Positions 1 to 7,572 of a DNA stretch of 11,198 nucleotides are shown here, in pieces. The stretch is from Thiomargarita sp. (GTDB lineage Bacteria; Pseudomonadota; Gammaproteobacteria; Beggiatoales; Beggiatoaceae). The position numbers and the translations under genes were made by a program. Below the pieces are notes generated by a model. That model did not search any database, was not told the DNA's origin, and saw only the letters and a list, made by a program, of their open reading frames with translations. The stretch lies in NCBI GenBank assembly GCA_030618965.1, contig JAUXCJ010000006.1:1-11198 (forward strand), written 5' to 3'. Each line of letters opens with the position of its first letter. The first letter of the stretch is position 1.

Positions 1-105
1 ACAAAAACTCGCTTGGTTATAAATATTAATTTAATCAAATAATTATGTAAGAATGTCATAATTATTGGTTAATGATGATACAATAATTTGCGTTTTTTCA
101 TTAAG

Positions 106-127
106 AACGGAGGAAATTCCTTCAGTT
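106..127. promoter_or_regulatory. imperfect palindrome upstream of the first gene
   Basis: A short inverted repeat is centred on A116: the arms AGGAA and TTCCT pair perfectly. The stem extends through one G-T pair and one bulge to AAC and GTT at the outer ends. It lies 45 nt before the first start codon, in an AT-rich leader with no coding frame. It could be an operator or a leader-RNA hairpin. A TACAAT hexamer at 79-84 resembles a -10 box but has no good -35 partner, so I do not call a promoter. Confidence 0.25.
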
Positions 128-171
128 TAGCTTATTAATTTAACTTATTTATATTAAAGAGGTTTTATAAT

Positions 172-1482
172 ATGAGAATATCGAGGACTTTGTTTGCTGC
201 TATGTTAATGGCGGCTTCCAGCCAGATAGCTTTAGCTGTACCTTTTATTGATGGCAAGTCCGGTTTGAAGGCGTTAACCACCGGAGAGGAGTTTGAAACG
301 AAGGTGTATTCGGGCAGTGCCGCAGATGGCGATGAGCATGTTATCTATCTGCCGTGGTCCAGACTCCAAGTGATCAAAAAAGAGGGCATTCCAAAATTTA
401 GTTTCGCCTATTCTCGCAAGGGTGCCCTGATGACAACTACACTGAGAGCGACATCTGGCACCAAAGAGGAACTTGATCCCATCATTCAGCAGAAAAGACT
501 GGCTATGATTGCCGATGGTATTCCGGCTGAGAAAATCCAGATTGCGGAATTGCCCGTGCATAGTGGGGTTTATAGTTCTACCTTGAATATGAAAGGGGTG
601 GGCGAATTCATCATTGCGACAACGGAAGTTAAAAACAGCATTCCTTCCAATGAAGTGGCCCTATCTATGCTGATGGGAAGAGCGGCGGCTGATCTGGTGG
701 TAATGGGCTTAAACAGTCCGAATACGGCACTGGGGTTTAACTACACCTATGATTTCCCGGGCAGAACCACACCCTACCGTGCCCAAGTCAAAATTCATTG
801 GTCCAGTGTGTACAGCTATATAAGAAAGCAGTTTGGTTTTACCCATATTGCTGGCTCTTATCAGGTCGATGAAATAACAAGGAAGTTGACTGAAGAGAAG
901 GCCATTGAAATTGTCACCATTCAAGGAGATACCGACAAAATTTGGGATAAACTGATTAGCGATATTTCCAAGATTATCATTGCTAGGACCTTCAAGGCCC
1001 ATCATCCCAAACCAAACACGCAAAAACTTAAGTTGCCAAAAGCACAGAACAAGTGGGTGGCTAATTTTATCTTGGGAAAAGGGGGGAGTGGTATGAGTAG
1101 TGGCTGGAATGTTGGGGTGAGTGCTGCCTATTCGCTTGTCAAGATGAAATCGTCAGAGCAGGTGACTGAAACCATTAATATTACAGCACACCCCTATAGA
1201 GTTTCTACTGCCACAGCCGGGGTGCAAATTGAGGGATACTGCAATAAGTACCCGGATATGTTTCACTATCAAGGTGATTATGATCCCACAAGAAACGCTT
1301 ACCGTATTGAAGAAGGTTGTCCAGATCATATTTATGGAGATACTCCCCCACTTAGCCAACAGAAACAGCCTAGCAGTAATGCTGTTGCAGTGGGTCAAAC
1401 AGGCACCACACCGCCTCCAGGTGATAAATCTGTGCTTGATCAAAAGGTTGAACAACAGAAGGACGACTTTTTCAACAACTAA
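172..1482 (+). CDS. exported protein, YxP-strand paralog family, long form
   Basis: 436 aa, function not recognised. The start has an AAAGAGG ribosome site nine bases upstream. Residues 1-22 are a Sec signal peptide ending ALA before VPF, so the product is periplasmic or secreted. Residues 56-92 hold the family signature: the strand IYLPW (58-62), then KFSFAY and ALMTTTL. A helical stretch (97-120) and the ELPVHSGVY strand follow. Residues 153-163 (VKNSIPSNEV) match gene 5 closely. Residues 200-345 form a middle region also present, diverged, in gene 4 but missing from gene 5. It includes a Gly/Ser-rich turn (GKGGSGMSSG, 302-311). A GYC motif at 355-357 pairs with C383 as a likely disulfide. 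The tail is Pro/Gln-rich and low in complexity. It is the first gene of the cluster and is followed by a hairpin. The gene call is secure; the role is unknown, perhaps structural in the envelope. Confidence 0.9.
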   Translation: MRISRTLFAAMLMAASSQIALAVPFIDGKSGLKALTTGEEFETKVYSGSAADGDEHVIYLPWSRLQVIKKEGIPKFSFAYSRKGALMTTTLRATSGTKEELDPIIQQKRLAMIADGIPAEKIQIAELPVHSGVYSSTLNMKGVGEFIIATTEVKNSIPSNEVALSMLMGRAAADLVVMGLNSPNTALGFNYTYDFPGRTTPYRAQVKIHWSSVYSYIRKQFGFTHIAGSYQVDEITRKLTEEKAIEIVTIQGDTDKIWDKLISDISKIIIARTFKAHHPKPNTQKLKLPKAQNKWVANFILGKGGSGMSSGWNVGVSAAYSLVKMKSSEQVTETINITAHPYRVSTATAGVQIEGYCNKYPDMFHYQGDYDPTRNAYRIEEGCPDHIYGDTPPLSQQKQPSSNAVAVGQTGTTPPPGDKSVLDQKVEQQKDDFFNN

Positions 1483-1492
1483 TTAATATTCA

Positions 1493-1523
1493 GGTGATGA
1501 CGGGTTTTATAACCCGCATCACC
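1493..1523 (+). promoter_or_regulatory. intercistronic hairpin after gene 1
   Basis: GGTGATG pairs with CATCACC and CGGGTT pairs with AACCCG, giving a 13-bp stem with one bulged A and a TTAT loop. It begins 10 nt after the stop codon of gene 1. No T-run follows (ATCTTATTC), so it is a poor intrinsic terminator. A transcript-stabilising or attenuating hairpin between gene 1 and the rest of the cluster is more likely. Confidence 0.55.
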
Positions 1524-1545
1524 ATCTTATTCAAAACGGAATTAG

Positions 1546-2415
1546 ATGATTTTTTTTCCTTATAAATTATTGTTTTTTAATTTGTTTTTAACTGTAATTA
1601 TTTCAGTTTTATCCGTTAACCCTGTCGTTGCCGAAAATTTTTTGGATGAGCCGAGTAAACATGATGAACTTTCCGAAGAAAAAGCCAAACAGCAGAAAGC
1701 ATTTGTTTATGAGCAGGGCGAAAGCCGGTTGCATAACAAATGTCTAGCAAACTTCAACCGTGGAAAAGCGTGCCACGCGCTGCTTAATAGGCTCTGTAAT
1801 CGGATTCAAAATAAAAACACAGAATGTCGGCTATTACGTGTCGAACAATGCCATAAAAACTACAGAAAGGATCAGACAAAAGCAGAAAAAACTTGTAAAC
1901 ATGGATCGCATGATGACCCTTGTTATGGCATCAATCAAAAATGTCAATATGAAGAATGGTTCGCCTGCAAGGAAACCAATTATCAGTTACGATTCTGCCC
2001 TTACTATAAGTGGCAATATTGTAGAGGGGTCGTTGGCAAACAAAATGGCGAATTTAAAACCAAGGATTGTCGGGTTTTTCATAACAAAGAAATGATCAAA
2101 TTTTATGAGCGCAAGATTAGCAAAGCCCTGCAATGGCAACCCCGTGGTGAAAATAATATTGAACAATCATTGGTATTGATGAAAGCACAGCGAAGACAGA
2201 TGCGTGAACAATTGGCCAAGATCAAAAAGCAAGAAAAAAGCCTACAAGGTTTAATTGGAAAATTGGCTGGAAAATTTGTCAAAAAACTGAAAAAACAGCA
2301 AAGGGAGCTTAAAAAACAAAAAAGGCGGCTTAGGGACAAAATTCGTAAACTCAATAAACAGATTGATGAATACGCTTATATGGGCGGCTTATGCAAAAAA
2401 TTTGGACCTTATTAG
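1546..2415 (+). CDS. exported Cys-rich protein with C-terminal basic coiled coil
   Basis: 289 aa, not recognised. The start is preceded by ACGGAA five bases upstream. Residues 1-29 form a very hydrophobic signal peptide (Phe/Leu-rich, ending PVVA before ENF). The mature protein has 13 cysteines. Twelve fall within roughly residues 66-175 in pairs such as CHALLNRLC and CYGINQKC, which suggests a disulfide-stabilised helical domain. Residues from about 205 to 275 are almost all K, Q, R, E and L with heptad-like spacing, a long basic coiled coil. The protein ends in a last Cys and GPY. A strongly basic coiled coil on an exported protein suggests binding to an acidic polymer or assembly with a partner. 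It sits between two strong hairpins, 63 nt after gene 1 and 73 nt before gene 3. The gene is real; the function is inference only. Confidence 0.85.
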   Translation: MIFFPYKLLFFNLFLTVIISVLSVNPVVAENFLDEPSKHDELSEEKAKQQKAFVYEQGESRLHNKCLANFNRGKACHALLNRLCNRIQNKNTECRLLRVEQCHKNYRKDQTKAEKTCKHGSHDDPCYGINQKCQYEEWFACKETNYQLRFCPYYKWQYCRGVVGKQNGEFKTKDCRVFHNKEMIKFYERKISKALQWQPRGENNIEQSLVLMKAQRRQMREQLAKIKKQEKSLQGLIGKLAGKFVKKLKKQQRELKKQKRRLRDKIRKLNKQIDEYAYMGGLCKKFGPY

Positions 2416-2431
2416 TAACTACACGCCACAG

Positions 2432-2460
2432 TTCGTAGGCGATTTATCGCCTACTACGAA
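2432..2460 (+). promoter_or_regulatory. intercistronic hairpin between genes 2 and 3
   Basis: TTCGTAGGCGAT pairs with ATCGCCTACTACGAA, giving 12 bp with a three-base bulge and a two-base centre. It lies 16 nt after the stop of gene 2. No T-run follows directly. It could be a weak terminator, an RNA-processing site or a dispersed palindromic repeat. It also argues against starting gene 3 further upstream, because that reading would translate through the palindrome. Confidence 0.5.
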
Positions 2461-2488
2461 TGCTTTCGAGACAAAAGTTTTAATCACC

Positions 2489-5218
2489 ATGATACGTAAT
2501 ATCACAACCACAATTATCTACACCCTCCTGATAAGCAATACCGCCATTAGCCAAGCCACCGAATATGGAGGATACTGGCAATGCATAACCCAATCACTGC
2601 CAGAATTGCTATTCAAACCCCGGGTTAGACGCATGACTATTGGCTCGCTGGATTGCTTTGAACTTGACCAAATTGAAACCGTCAAGGGTATCGCAGCAAC
2701 CACACAAAACCGTCAAAATGACGTTTGTCGTGCTTATGCCAACTTGACCGAATCCTGTCGGGATTATTTGACAAGCTGCAATAATGACTATATTGCCTGT
2801 CAAGCTGCCTTAGAAAATACAATGAATTGTATTCCCTACGTGAGCGAAGCCAATACTTTACTCAAATCGGCTGGAGTTAATACCGCCAAACGGCTGATTG
2901 ACTCTACGCTTAAATTTAGGCAACAAGCCCAATTCTGTGTCGAAGGGACAGAATATGTCGAAAAAAAGCCCCCGCTTTGGTGGGATCGCTTTTGTAATGA
3001 TTACAATGTTGGTCCAATTTCATTTTATGAGCTCAATGAATATTACTATGAAGTTGAAGAATCTGGACAAAGAGCCGAATTGCTACGCCGATATGCGATG
3101 GCTGATCCCGCGACAGACAGCTGGAAAAGATTAATAGTCACCATGATGGGCTTAGAATCTCTCGATTCCGAAGATGCCAATGAACGGGCTGCTGCTGCCA
3201 AAGTACTTGGTCCTCATGGAGATTTCTCTACACCGATTATGTATAAACTACTATCAGCATTGGACGACTCAGAGCCGGGAGTACGCGCTAACGCAGCTTT
3301 AAGCTTGCGAGTGCAGGGCAATCGTAAATCACTGGTGGTGATCTCATTATTGTCCAAATTACTGGATAGCGAAGAAACGCCCGAAGTACGGGGCAATGCC
3401 GCCTTGGCACTGAGAGAACAAGCCACAAACTATCCTTGTAAATCGCATGAAGAAGCCCGTTATTGCTTAGAGGGCAACGAAGATCCCAATGACTTAGTGA
3501 GCGGAGTCCCCACTTGCGTACCTTATGATCAGGCTGCCCATGATCGGGCGGAAAAAGAAGAAGATTGGTGGGGTGAAGATGCCCAAGATAAGGAGCACTG
3601 TGAAACTCCGTTTGCAAATCTTTTTGACAGGATAGCCAAAATCAAAGATTTCAACATTATTGATAATCTTTGTTATGTCGGAGTAAAAATGCGCCAGTCG
3701 AAAATCATGCCTATCGTCAAACAAGCCCTATTGATGGTACTACAGGCTGAAGATGATCCAGTGGCTAGGGCAAAAATGGTGGCAGCGATGAGAAATATCG
3801 GCAAACCAGTGAATGGTGATGATACCATTCTCCAATTGCTTCGCTTTCAATATTTGACGGATTCTGATTATCGGGTGAGACGGGCGGCTATTTTTGCCTT
3901 GGCGCGGGCTGCTAAAAACGAGGATTGGTTGCTTAAAGATGTGATCCCTCAAGCACTACAAGATGAATCCGCCTCCGTGAGAAAAGCCGCTATTGCTGCC
4001 GCCAGTGAATTGATCGTTCTGAGTATGTCAAAAAAGGATGCTGCCTATCAAGCTTATGTGAACGGTATGACATTTCATAATTCACAAGCCACCGATTGCC
4101 AATCCTCAGCCAAAACCAATCCTAAAGATTCCACACCGGTGGGACCGATTGAGTCAAAATTTTATACCGAGGGTTATAAAGCGGCCTACCTTTTTTATCA
4201 AGACAAGTGTGATGAGTCAGGAAAACCGGTATTGGCCTTTTCAAAACCAGCAATGGGCGCACAAGAAATTTCAAGGCGTACCGATATTGCTTTGCATTTT
4301 TTGGCTCCGGTTGCTAAAGGGATGATTACTTCAAAAATTCGATTATATGGTCCTAAAAAAGCGGTTATTCCTTATACTATCAAGGAATATAAACGCGCTC
4401 CAAAAAAACGCTTTACTTCGGTGGTATTGAAGATTGCCCAGCCATTAGCGCCGGATCAGTATTATCAGTTGAAATTTCTGGAGGGTTTTAAATATAAGGA
4501 TGCCCCGGATAATGCGTTTGGCTATGAATATGCCAGAAGTCTCTTATTCAAGACAGTCAGCTCAAAAGTATCTGAAATCATTGCCGCCATGATGACAGAT
4601 GATCCTGATGTCGATGTTCAATATGCTGCGGCGGAGGCTTTTATTGCTAGGAACGAAAATGCTGTGCTTGATTTTATGAGAAATAAATTATTGCAAAATC
4701 CCCCTCGTAACAAGGTACGAGCCGCAACCTACTTAGGCTCGCCTTATTTTACTTATGGGAGTGTACAAAGTCTTAAGGCAGAGGAACGCTTAAGTTTTCT
4801 TATTGATTTGTTAGGAAAACTCAAAAATCACATTATGGAATATGAACGCATGTTGAAAAAAACTGATCCGTCGGTGTTGACAGGCACTAATCCGCCGGCT
4901 GAGGCTTATCTTATAACGCCGGCTCTGGGACAATATTATAATTTTATGCAGGTGCTTTTGAGTAAACCTTGGGTCACACGAGAAATGAAGAAAAAAATAG
5001 ATGAGGCCCTTGACATCCGAGAGTGGATTTTGGAAAAATTCCAAAAAGATTTTCCATTACGCAGCTATACCTATTATGAAAGAATTTATTATGCCGGTAT
5101 TCGCAATACCTTGAAAACAATAATGAACCAGCATTTTATGTCTAAATCAGAACATGGTTCTAAAGATGTGGATTATGTGATCTATCGCAATATCCTGATG
5201 TCTGAGGAAGGCGATTAA
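2489..5218 (+). CDS. exported HEAT-repeat protein
   Basis: 909 aa. I chose the ATG at 2489 over one at 2363 because it opens a clean signal peptide (residues 1-23, ending ISQA). The upstream start would overlap gene 2 and translate the intergenic hairpin. The ribosome site is weak. Residues 77-115 carry a Cys ladder (CRDYLTSC, CNNDYIAC). Three blocks of HEAT-like helices follow, at about 226-311 (DDSEPGVRANAALSLR and SEETPEVRGNAALALRE), 447-512 (DSDYRVRRAAIFALA, DESASVRKAAIAAA) and 700-752 (DPDVDVQYAAAEAF). Each has the D-x-x-x-x-V-R-x-x-A-A-x-A-L pattern known from PBS-lyase-type HEAT repeats. A beta-rich segment (about 595-690) separates blocks two and three, and the C-terminal 150 residues are helical and charged. 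HEAT proteins are usually binding scaffolds, so a scaffold for the co-encoded exported proteins is the natural inference. Confidence 0.88.
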   Translation: MIRNITTTIIYTLLISNTAISQATEYGGYWQCITQSLPELLFKPRVRRMTIGSLDCFELDQIETVKGIAATTQNRQNDVCRAYANLTESCRDYLTSCNNDYIACQAALENTMNCIPYVSEANTLLKSAGVNTAKRLIDSTLKFRQQAQFCVEGTEYVEKKPPLWWDRFCNDYNVGPISFYELNEYYYEVEESGQRAELLRRYAMADPATDSWKRLIVTMMGLESLDSEDANERAAAAKVLGPHGDFSTPIMYKLLSALDDSEPGVRANAALSLRVQGNRKSLVVISLLSKLLDSEETPEVRGNAALALREQATNYPCKSHEEARYCLEGNEDPNDLVSGVPTCVPYDQAAHDRAEKEEDWWGEDAQDKEHCETPFANLFDRIAKIKDFNIIDNLCYVGVKMRQSKIMPIVKQALLMVLQAEDDPVARAKMVAAMRNIGKPVNGDDTILQLLRFQYLTDSDYRVRRAAIFALARAAKNEDWLLKDVIPQALQDESASVRKAAIAAASELIVLSMSKKDAAYQAYVNGMTFHNSQATDCQSSAKTNPKDSTPVGPIESKFYTEGYKAAYLFYQDKCDESGKPVLAFSKPAMGAQEISRRTDIALHFLAPVAKGMITSKIRLYGPKKAVIPYTIKEYKRAPKKRFTSVVLKIAQPLAPDQYYQLKFLEGFKYKDAPDNAFGYEYARSLLFKTVSSKVSEIIAAMMTDDPDVDVQYAAAEAFIARNENAVLDFMRNKLLQNPPRNKVRAATYLGSPYFTYGSVQSLKAEERLSFLIDLLGKLKNHIMEYERMLKKTDPSVLTGTNPPAEAYLITPALGQYYNFMQVLLSKPWVTREMKKKIDEALDIREWILEKFQKDFPLRSYTYYERIYYAGIRNTLKTIMNQHFMSKSEHGSKDVDYVIYRNILMSEEGD

Positions 5219-5233
5219 ATTATTATTTAAATC

Positions 5234-5247
5234 CAAGATTTATCTTG
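5234..5247 (+). promoter_or_regulatory. small hairpin before gene 4
   Basis: CAAGAT and ATCTTG form a perfect 6-bp inverted repeat around TT, followed by an A-run and the GGAGA ribosome site of gene 4. It is too small and AT-rich to be a strong terminator. It is recorded as a possible leader structure. Confidence 0.25.
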
Positions 5248-5267
5248 AAAAAACAATGGAGATTGAC

Positions 5268-6386
5268 ATGAAACGAGCCGTTATTTGGTTAATCGGAGTC
5301 ATTCTGTTATGCGGAGTCAACACTTATAGTTTTGCTTATCCCGTGATGCACGCAAGCGGTGAACAGATAGAACTGGGTACTCCAACCGATAGTGCGACCA
5401 TAATCTTGAGAGATTCAAAGGATAACAGTGTCTATTATATCCCTCCCAAAAGGGTTATTCTGGCAGAAGATCCGCTGACCAAGAGAAAATTATTCCGGTT
5501 AAGCTATTCCTCAGAACGCAAGGACGGTGAATTGTTTGCGGTGTTCAAATTAGGCTTTGATCTGGATAAGGTTGCTGCTGAATGGAAGCGGATTTTAGCC
5601 TCAAACCCGCAGGCCTCGCTTAAAATGTTGCCGATCTTTGGCGGCGTTTTTGGTCTTGAATTTGAAACGGGTGAATTTAAGTTGCTGATTGGTCAAGCTG
5701 AGGTAGTCGAAACGGATATCGTTGCGGGGGTTATTCCAGTCCATATAAAAATTGGTAAAACGGGCTTAAACGTTTTAAGAGCGCATACCCAGATGCCGGG
5801 TAAAAAACTGCTGATCTTGAATTTTGACTATAAAACCAACTACCTATTTCAAGGTCATAATTTTTTGTTCAGCGTCAATCCTCGCCGCTTGCTGGCTGAT
5901 TTTTTAGCTGATTCACTTATTAACGCTGCATGGGAAAAATCAGAACGGTTGGCTAAAACGGAAATCAAAAAATATCTACAGAGAAGCTTTGCTCCGCCCA
6001 AGCCACTTTGGTTTGTCACTAACAATGTTAATCCAGACAATTTTAATCTGAATTTGGCGGCTTATTTGTTTTATCAAGAACTGGAGACTTATTTAAAAGG
6101 CATTGTGGGTGAGTCTTTTAAAATGAATAGCCAAAAAGAGATGCGGGCACTTTCATTAAGTCATATTCCTGAAGAAACAATCACCTTGAAAGGCATTGCG
6201 CCCGGTGAAGTCAAAGCCGTATCCGACTCAGCCGCTATGGTGCTAAGTGGGGTTTGTGAGCATTATGCCGACGCAGTGTTTATTGAGGAGACTGGAGAAT
6301 CCAGATGTTTTGAGTTTCCACTTGGAAAACCCAATGAGCCTAGCAATCAAACTGACAATGAAGATCCTTGGATACCAGATTTTTAA
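5268..6386 (+). CDS. exported protein, YxP-strand paralog family
   Basis: 372 aa, function unknown. An ATG at 5256 is in frame, but the one at 5268 is preferred: GGAGA lies six bases before it, and it gives a standard signal peptide (MKRAVIW to SFA, residues 1-23). Residues 54-95 show the family signature: SVYYIPP, then KLFRLSY and ELFAVFKL. A helix (100-113), the strand MLPIFGG, and a middle region (about 185-300) like that of gene 1 follow, including NFDYKTNYLF, which resembles FNYTYDF in gene 1. Near the C-terminus, SGVC (327-330) and C347 occupy the place of the GYC...GC pair of genes 1 and 5. The tail is acidic and ends in DPWIPDF. It lies 49 nt after gene 3 and 18 nt before gene 5, so it is probably co-transcribed with both. 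The gene call is strong and the family assignment moderate. Confidence 0.88.
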   Translation: MKRAVIWLIGVILLCGVNTYSFAYPVMHASGEQIELGTPTDSATIILRDSKDNSVYYIPPKRVILAEDPLTKRKLFRLSYSSERKDGELFAVFKLGFDLDKVAAEWKRILASNPQASLKMLPIFGGVFGLEFETGEFKLLIGQAEVVETDIVAGVIPVHIKIGKTGLNVLRAHTQMPGKKLLILNFDYKTNYLFQGHNFLFSVNPRRLLADFLADSLINAAWEKSERLAKTEIKKYLQRSFAPPKPLWFVTNNVNPDNFNLNLAAYLFYQELETYLKGIVGESFKMNSQKEMRALSLSHIPEETITLKGIAPGEVKAVSDSAAMVLSGVCEHYADAVFIEETGESRCFEFPLGKPNEPSNQTDNEDPWIPDF

Positions 6387-6404
6387 CTTTTCGGAGCTAC
6401 AACT

Positions 6405-7514
6405 ATGAAATTAATAAAACTCATCCTATTAGGGGCAATGTTAGTCTTCAGTATGGCAATATTAGCCGTGCCTGTTCTGCAAAACCCACTGGATAAAGAA
6501 ACTTTATCCAATCCTGACGCGGAAAAAACGCCGCTATTAACTGACAGTACCATGACGGGCAAAGTTACTACCCTCTACTATCCTTGGAATGCGATAAAAA
6601 TCTTGCACAAAAAGGGGACACCTAAAATTTCTTTTACCGCGAGCCCAAAAGGAGTCATGGTAACGGCAACGGTTTTTTTAGATGTTCATAGGCAGCAACT
6701 CAGGGAATCTTTAGACGATTTCAAAGAAACGCATACTGACTGGCAACAAGTCAATTTAGTGCCTATTCATCCAGAAAAAGGCGAATACAGTTTCGCACTT
6801 CGAGCAGCCAGTGGGAAAAGACACTATTTTCCTAATAGCACCGTTGATAACACCATTCCAAAAAATCAAGTTGTTGTCAGTCTCAGTTTAGCTGGAACTG
6901 AGGCGAATGGTTTTGTTGATGCCCTGATGAAAGGTGCTGTCATGGAAATTCATTACCAATACCAGTTCAGCGCGTTAATCAATGCTCAAAATACCCATAC
7001 ACAGCCAGTTCAAGTACACAGTAAGATTGAGCTAAATGGGTATTGTGACGCATTTCCACGGCATTTCAATTACCAGTTATTAAAGGGGGGGCAGTTTGAA
7101 CAAGGTTGCCTGCCTGACATGGAAGTGACTAACTTGTCTGAGAGATTAACGCATCAACAGATTTGTGAAATTTTGCCAGAATTTTGCAAGCCAGCACCAA
7201 CGATGGCAAGCCGTGAAAAACCGGAAAAATCATCGGATGCTGAGTATTGTCTGATGTTTCCTGATGATATAAAATGCCAGAAACCTAAGATGGCAAAGGG
7301 GGGTATTAGTTCGTTTTATAAAGACATAGAGACGATGAAAGAGATTTGTGAAACAGACGAACCTAACTCTTCAAAATGTGTTATGTGGAAAAAAATAGAG
7401 ACTGAATTTGCGTCCTGCTTTTTCAATCCAGAATGTCATACGTTCAACATAAGTATTTCAGAAGAAAAGATAAATGGCGAAGAAGATATTAATAGCGAAA
7501 TTGACCAACAATAG
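6405..7514 (+). CDS. exported protein, YxP-strand paralog family, short form with Cys-pair tail
   Basis: 369 aa. GGAG lies eight bases before the ATG. The signal peptide is residues 1-21 (ending ILA before VPV). It is the closest relative of gene 1 in the window: YYPWNAIKILHKKGTPKISF (58-77) matches YLPWSRLQVIKKEGIPKFSF, VDNTIPKNQV (147-156) matches VKNSIPSNEV, and NGYC (211-214) with GC at 234-235 matches the disulfide-like pair. It lacks the roughly 130-residue middle region of gene 1. Instead it has a unique C-terminal extension with four close Cys pairs (C254/C261, C282/C291, C315/C325, C338/C344). Two of these share the pattern C-x2/3-[LF]-P-[ED]-x-x-(K)-C with a following K/Q-x-P. It is probably a periplasmic or secreted disulfide-bonded protein. 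The function is not known. Confidence 0.9.
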   Translation: MKLIKLILLGAMLVFSMAILAVPVLQNPLDKETLSNPDAEKTPLLTDSTMTGKVTTLYYPWNAIKILHKKGTPKISFTASPKGVMVTATVFLDVHRQQLRESLDDFKETHTDWQQVNLVPIHPEKGEYSFALRAASGKRHYFPNSTVDNTIPKNQVVVSLSLAGTEANGFVDALMKGAVMEIHYQYQFSALINAQNTHTQPVQVHSKIELNGYCDAFPRHFNYQLLKGGQFEQGCLPDMEVTNLSERLTHQQICEILPEFCKPAPTMASREKPEKSSDAEYCLMFPDDIKCQKPKMAKGGISSFYKDIETMKEICETDEPNSSKCVMWKKIETEFASCFFNPECHTFNISISEEKINGEEDINSEIDQQ

Positions 7515-7526
7515 AAAAATTCTTTC

Positions 7527-7540
7527 CCTAAAAATTTAGG
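7527..7540 (+). promoter_or_regulatory. small hairpin before gene 6
   Basis: CCTAAA and TTTAGG form a perfect 6-bp inverted repeat with an AA centre, 12 nt after the stop codon of gene 5. No T-run follows. It is similar in size and place to the small hairpin before gene 4, so it may be a weak intercistronic signal, or chance in AT-rich DNA. Confidence 0.25.
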
Positions 7541-7572
7541 ATAACCCCGATTTGTGTTTATGGAAATTATGT

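Noticed and set aside
79..84. Sigma-70 promoter using TACAAT
   Set aside because: No acceptable -35 hexamer lies 16-18 bases upstream, and such hexamers are common by chance in AT-rich DNA.
2363..2488. Upstream ATG that would lengthen gene 3 by 42 residues
   Set aside because: It overlaps the end of gene 2, translates the intergenic palindrome and hides the signal peptide that starts at 2489.
5256..5267. ATG at 5256 as the start of gene 4
   Set aside because: It overlaps the GGAGA ribosome site that serves the ATG at 5268, and the later start gives a standard signal peptide.
7552..7572. TTG at 7552 as the start of gene 6
   Set aside because: It has no clear ribosome site, whereas ATG 7573 has TGGAAA six bases before it and a normal signal-peptide start.
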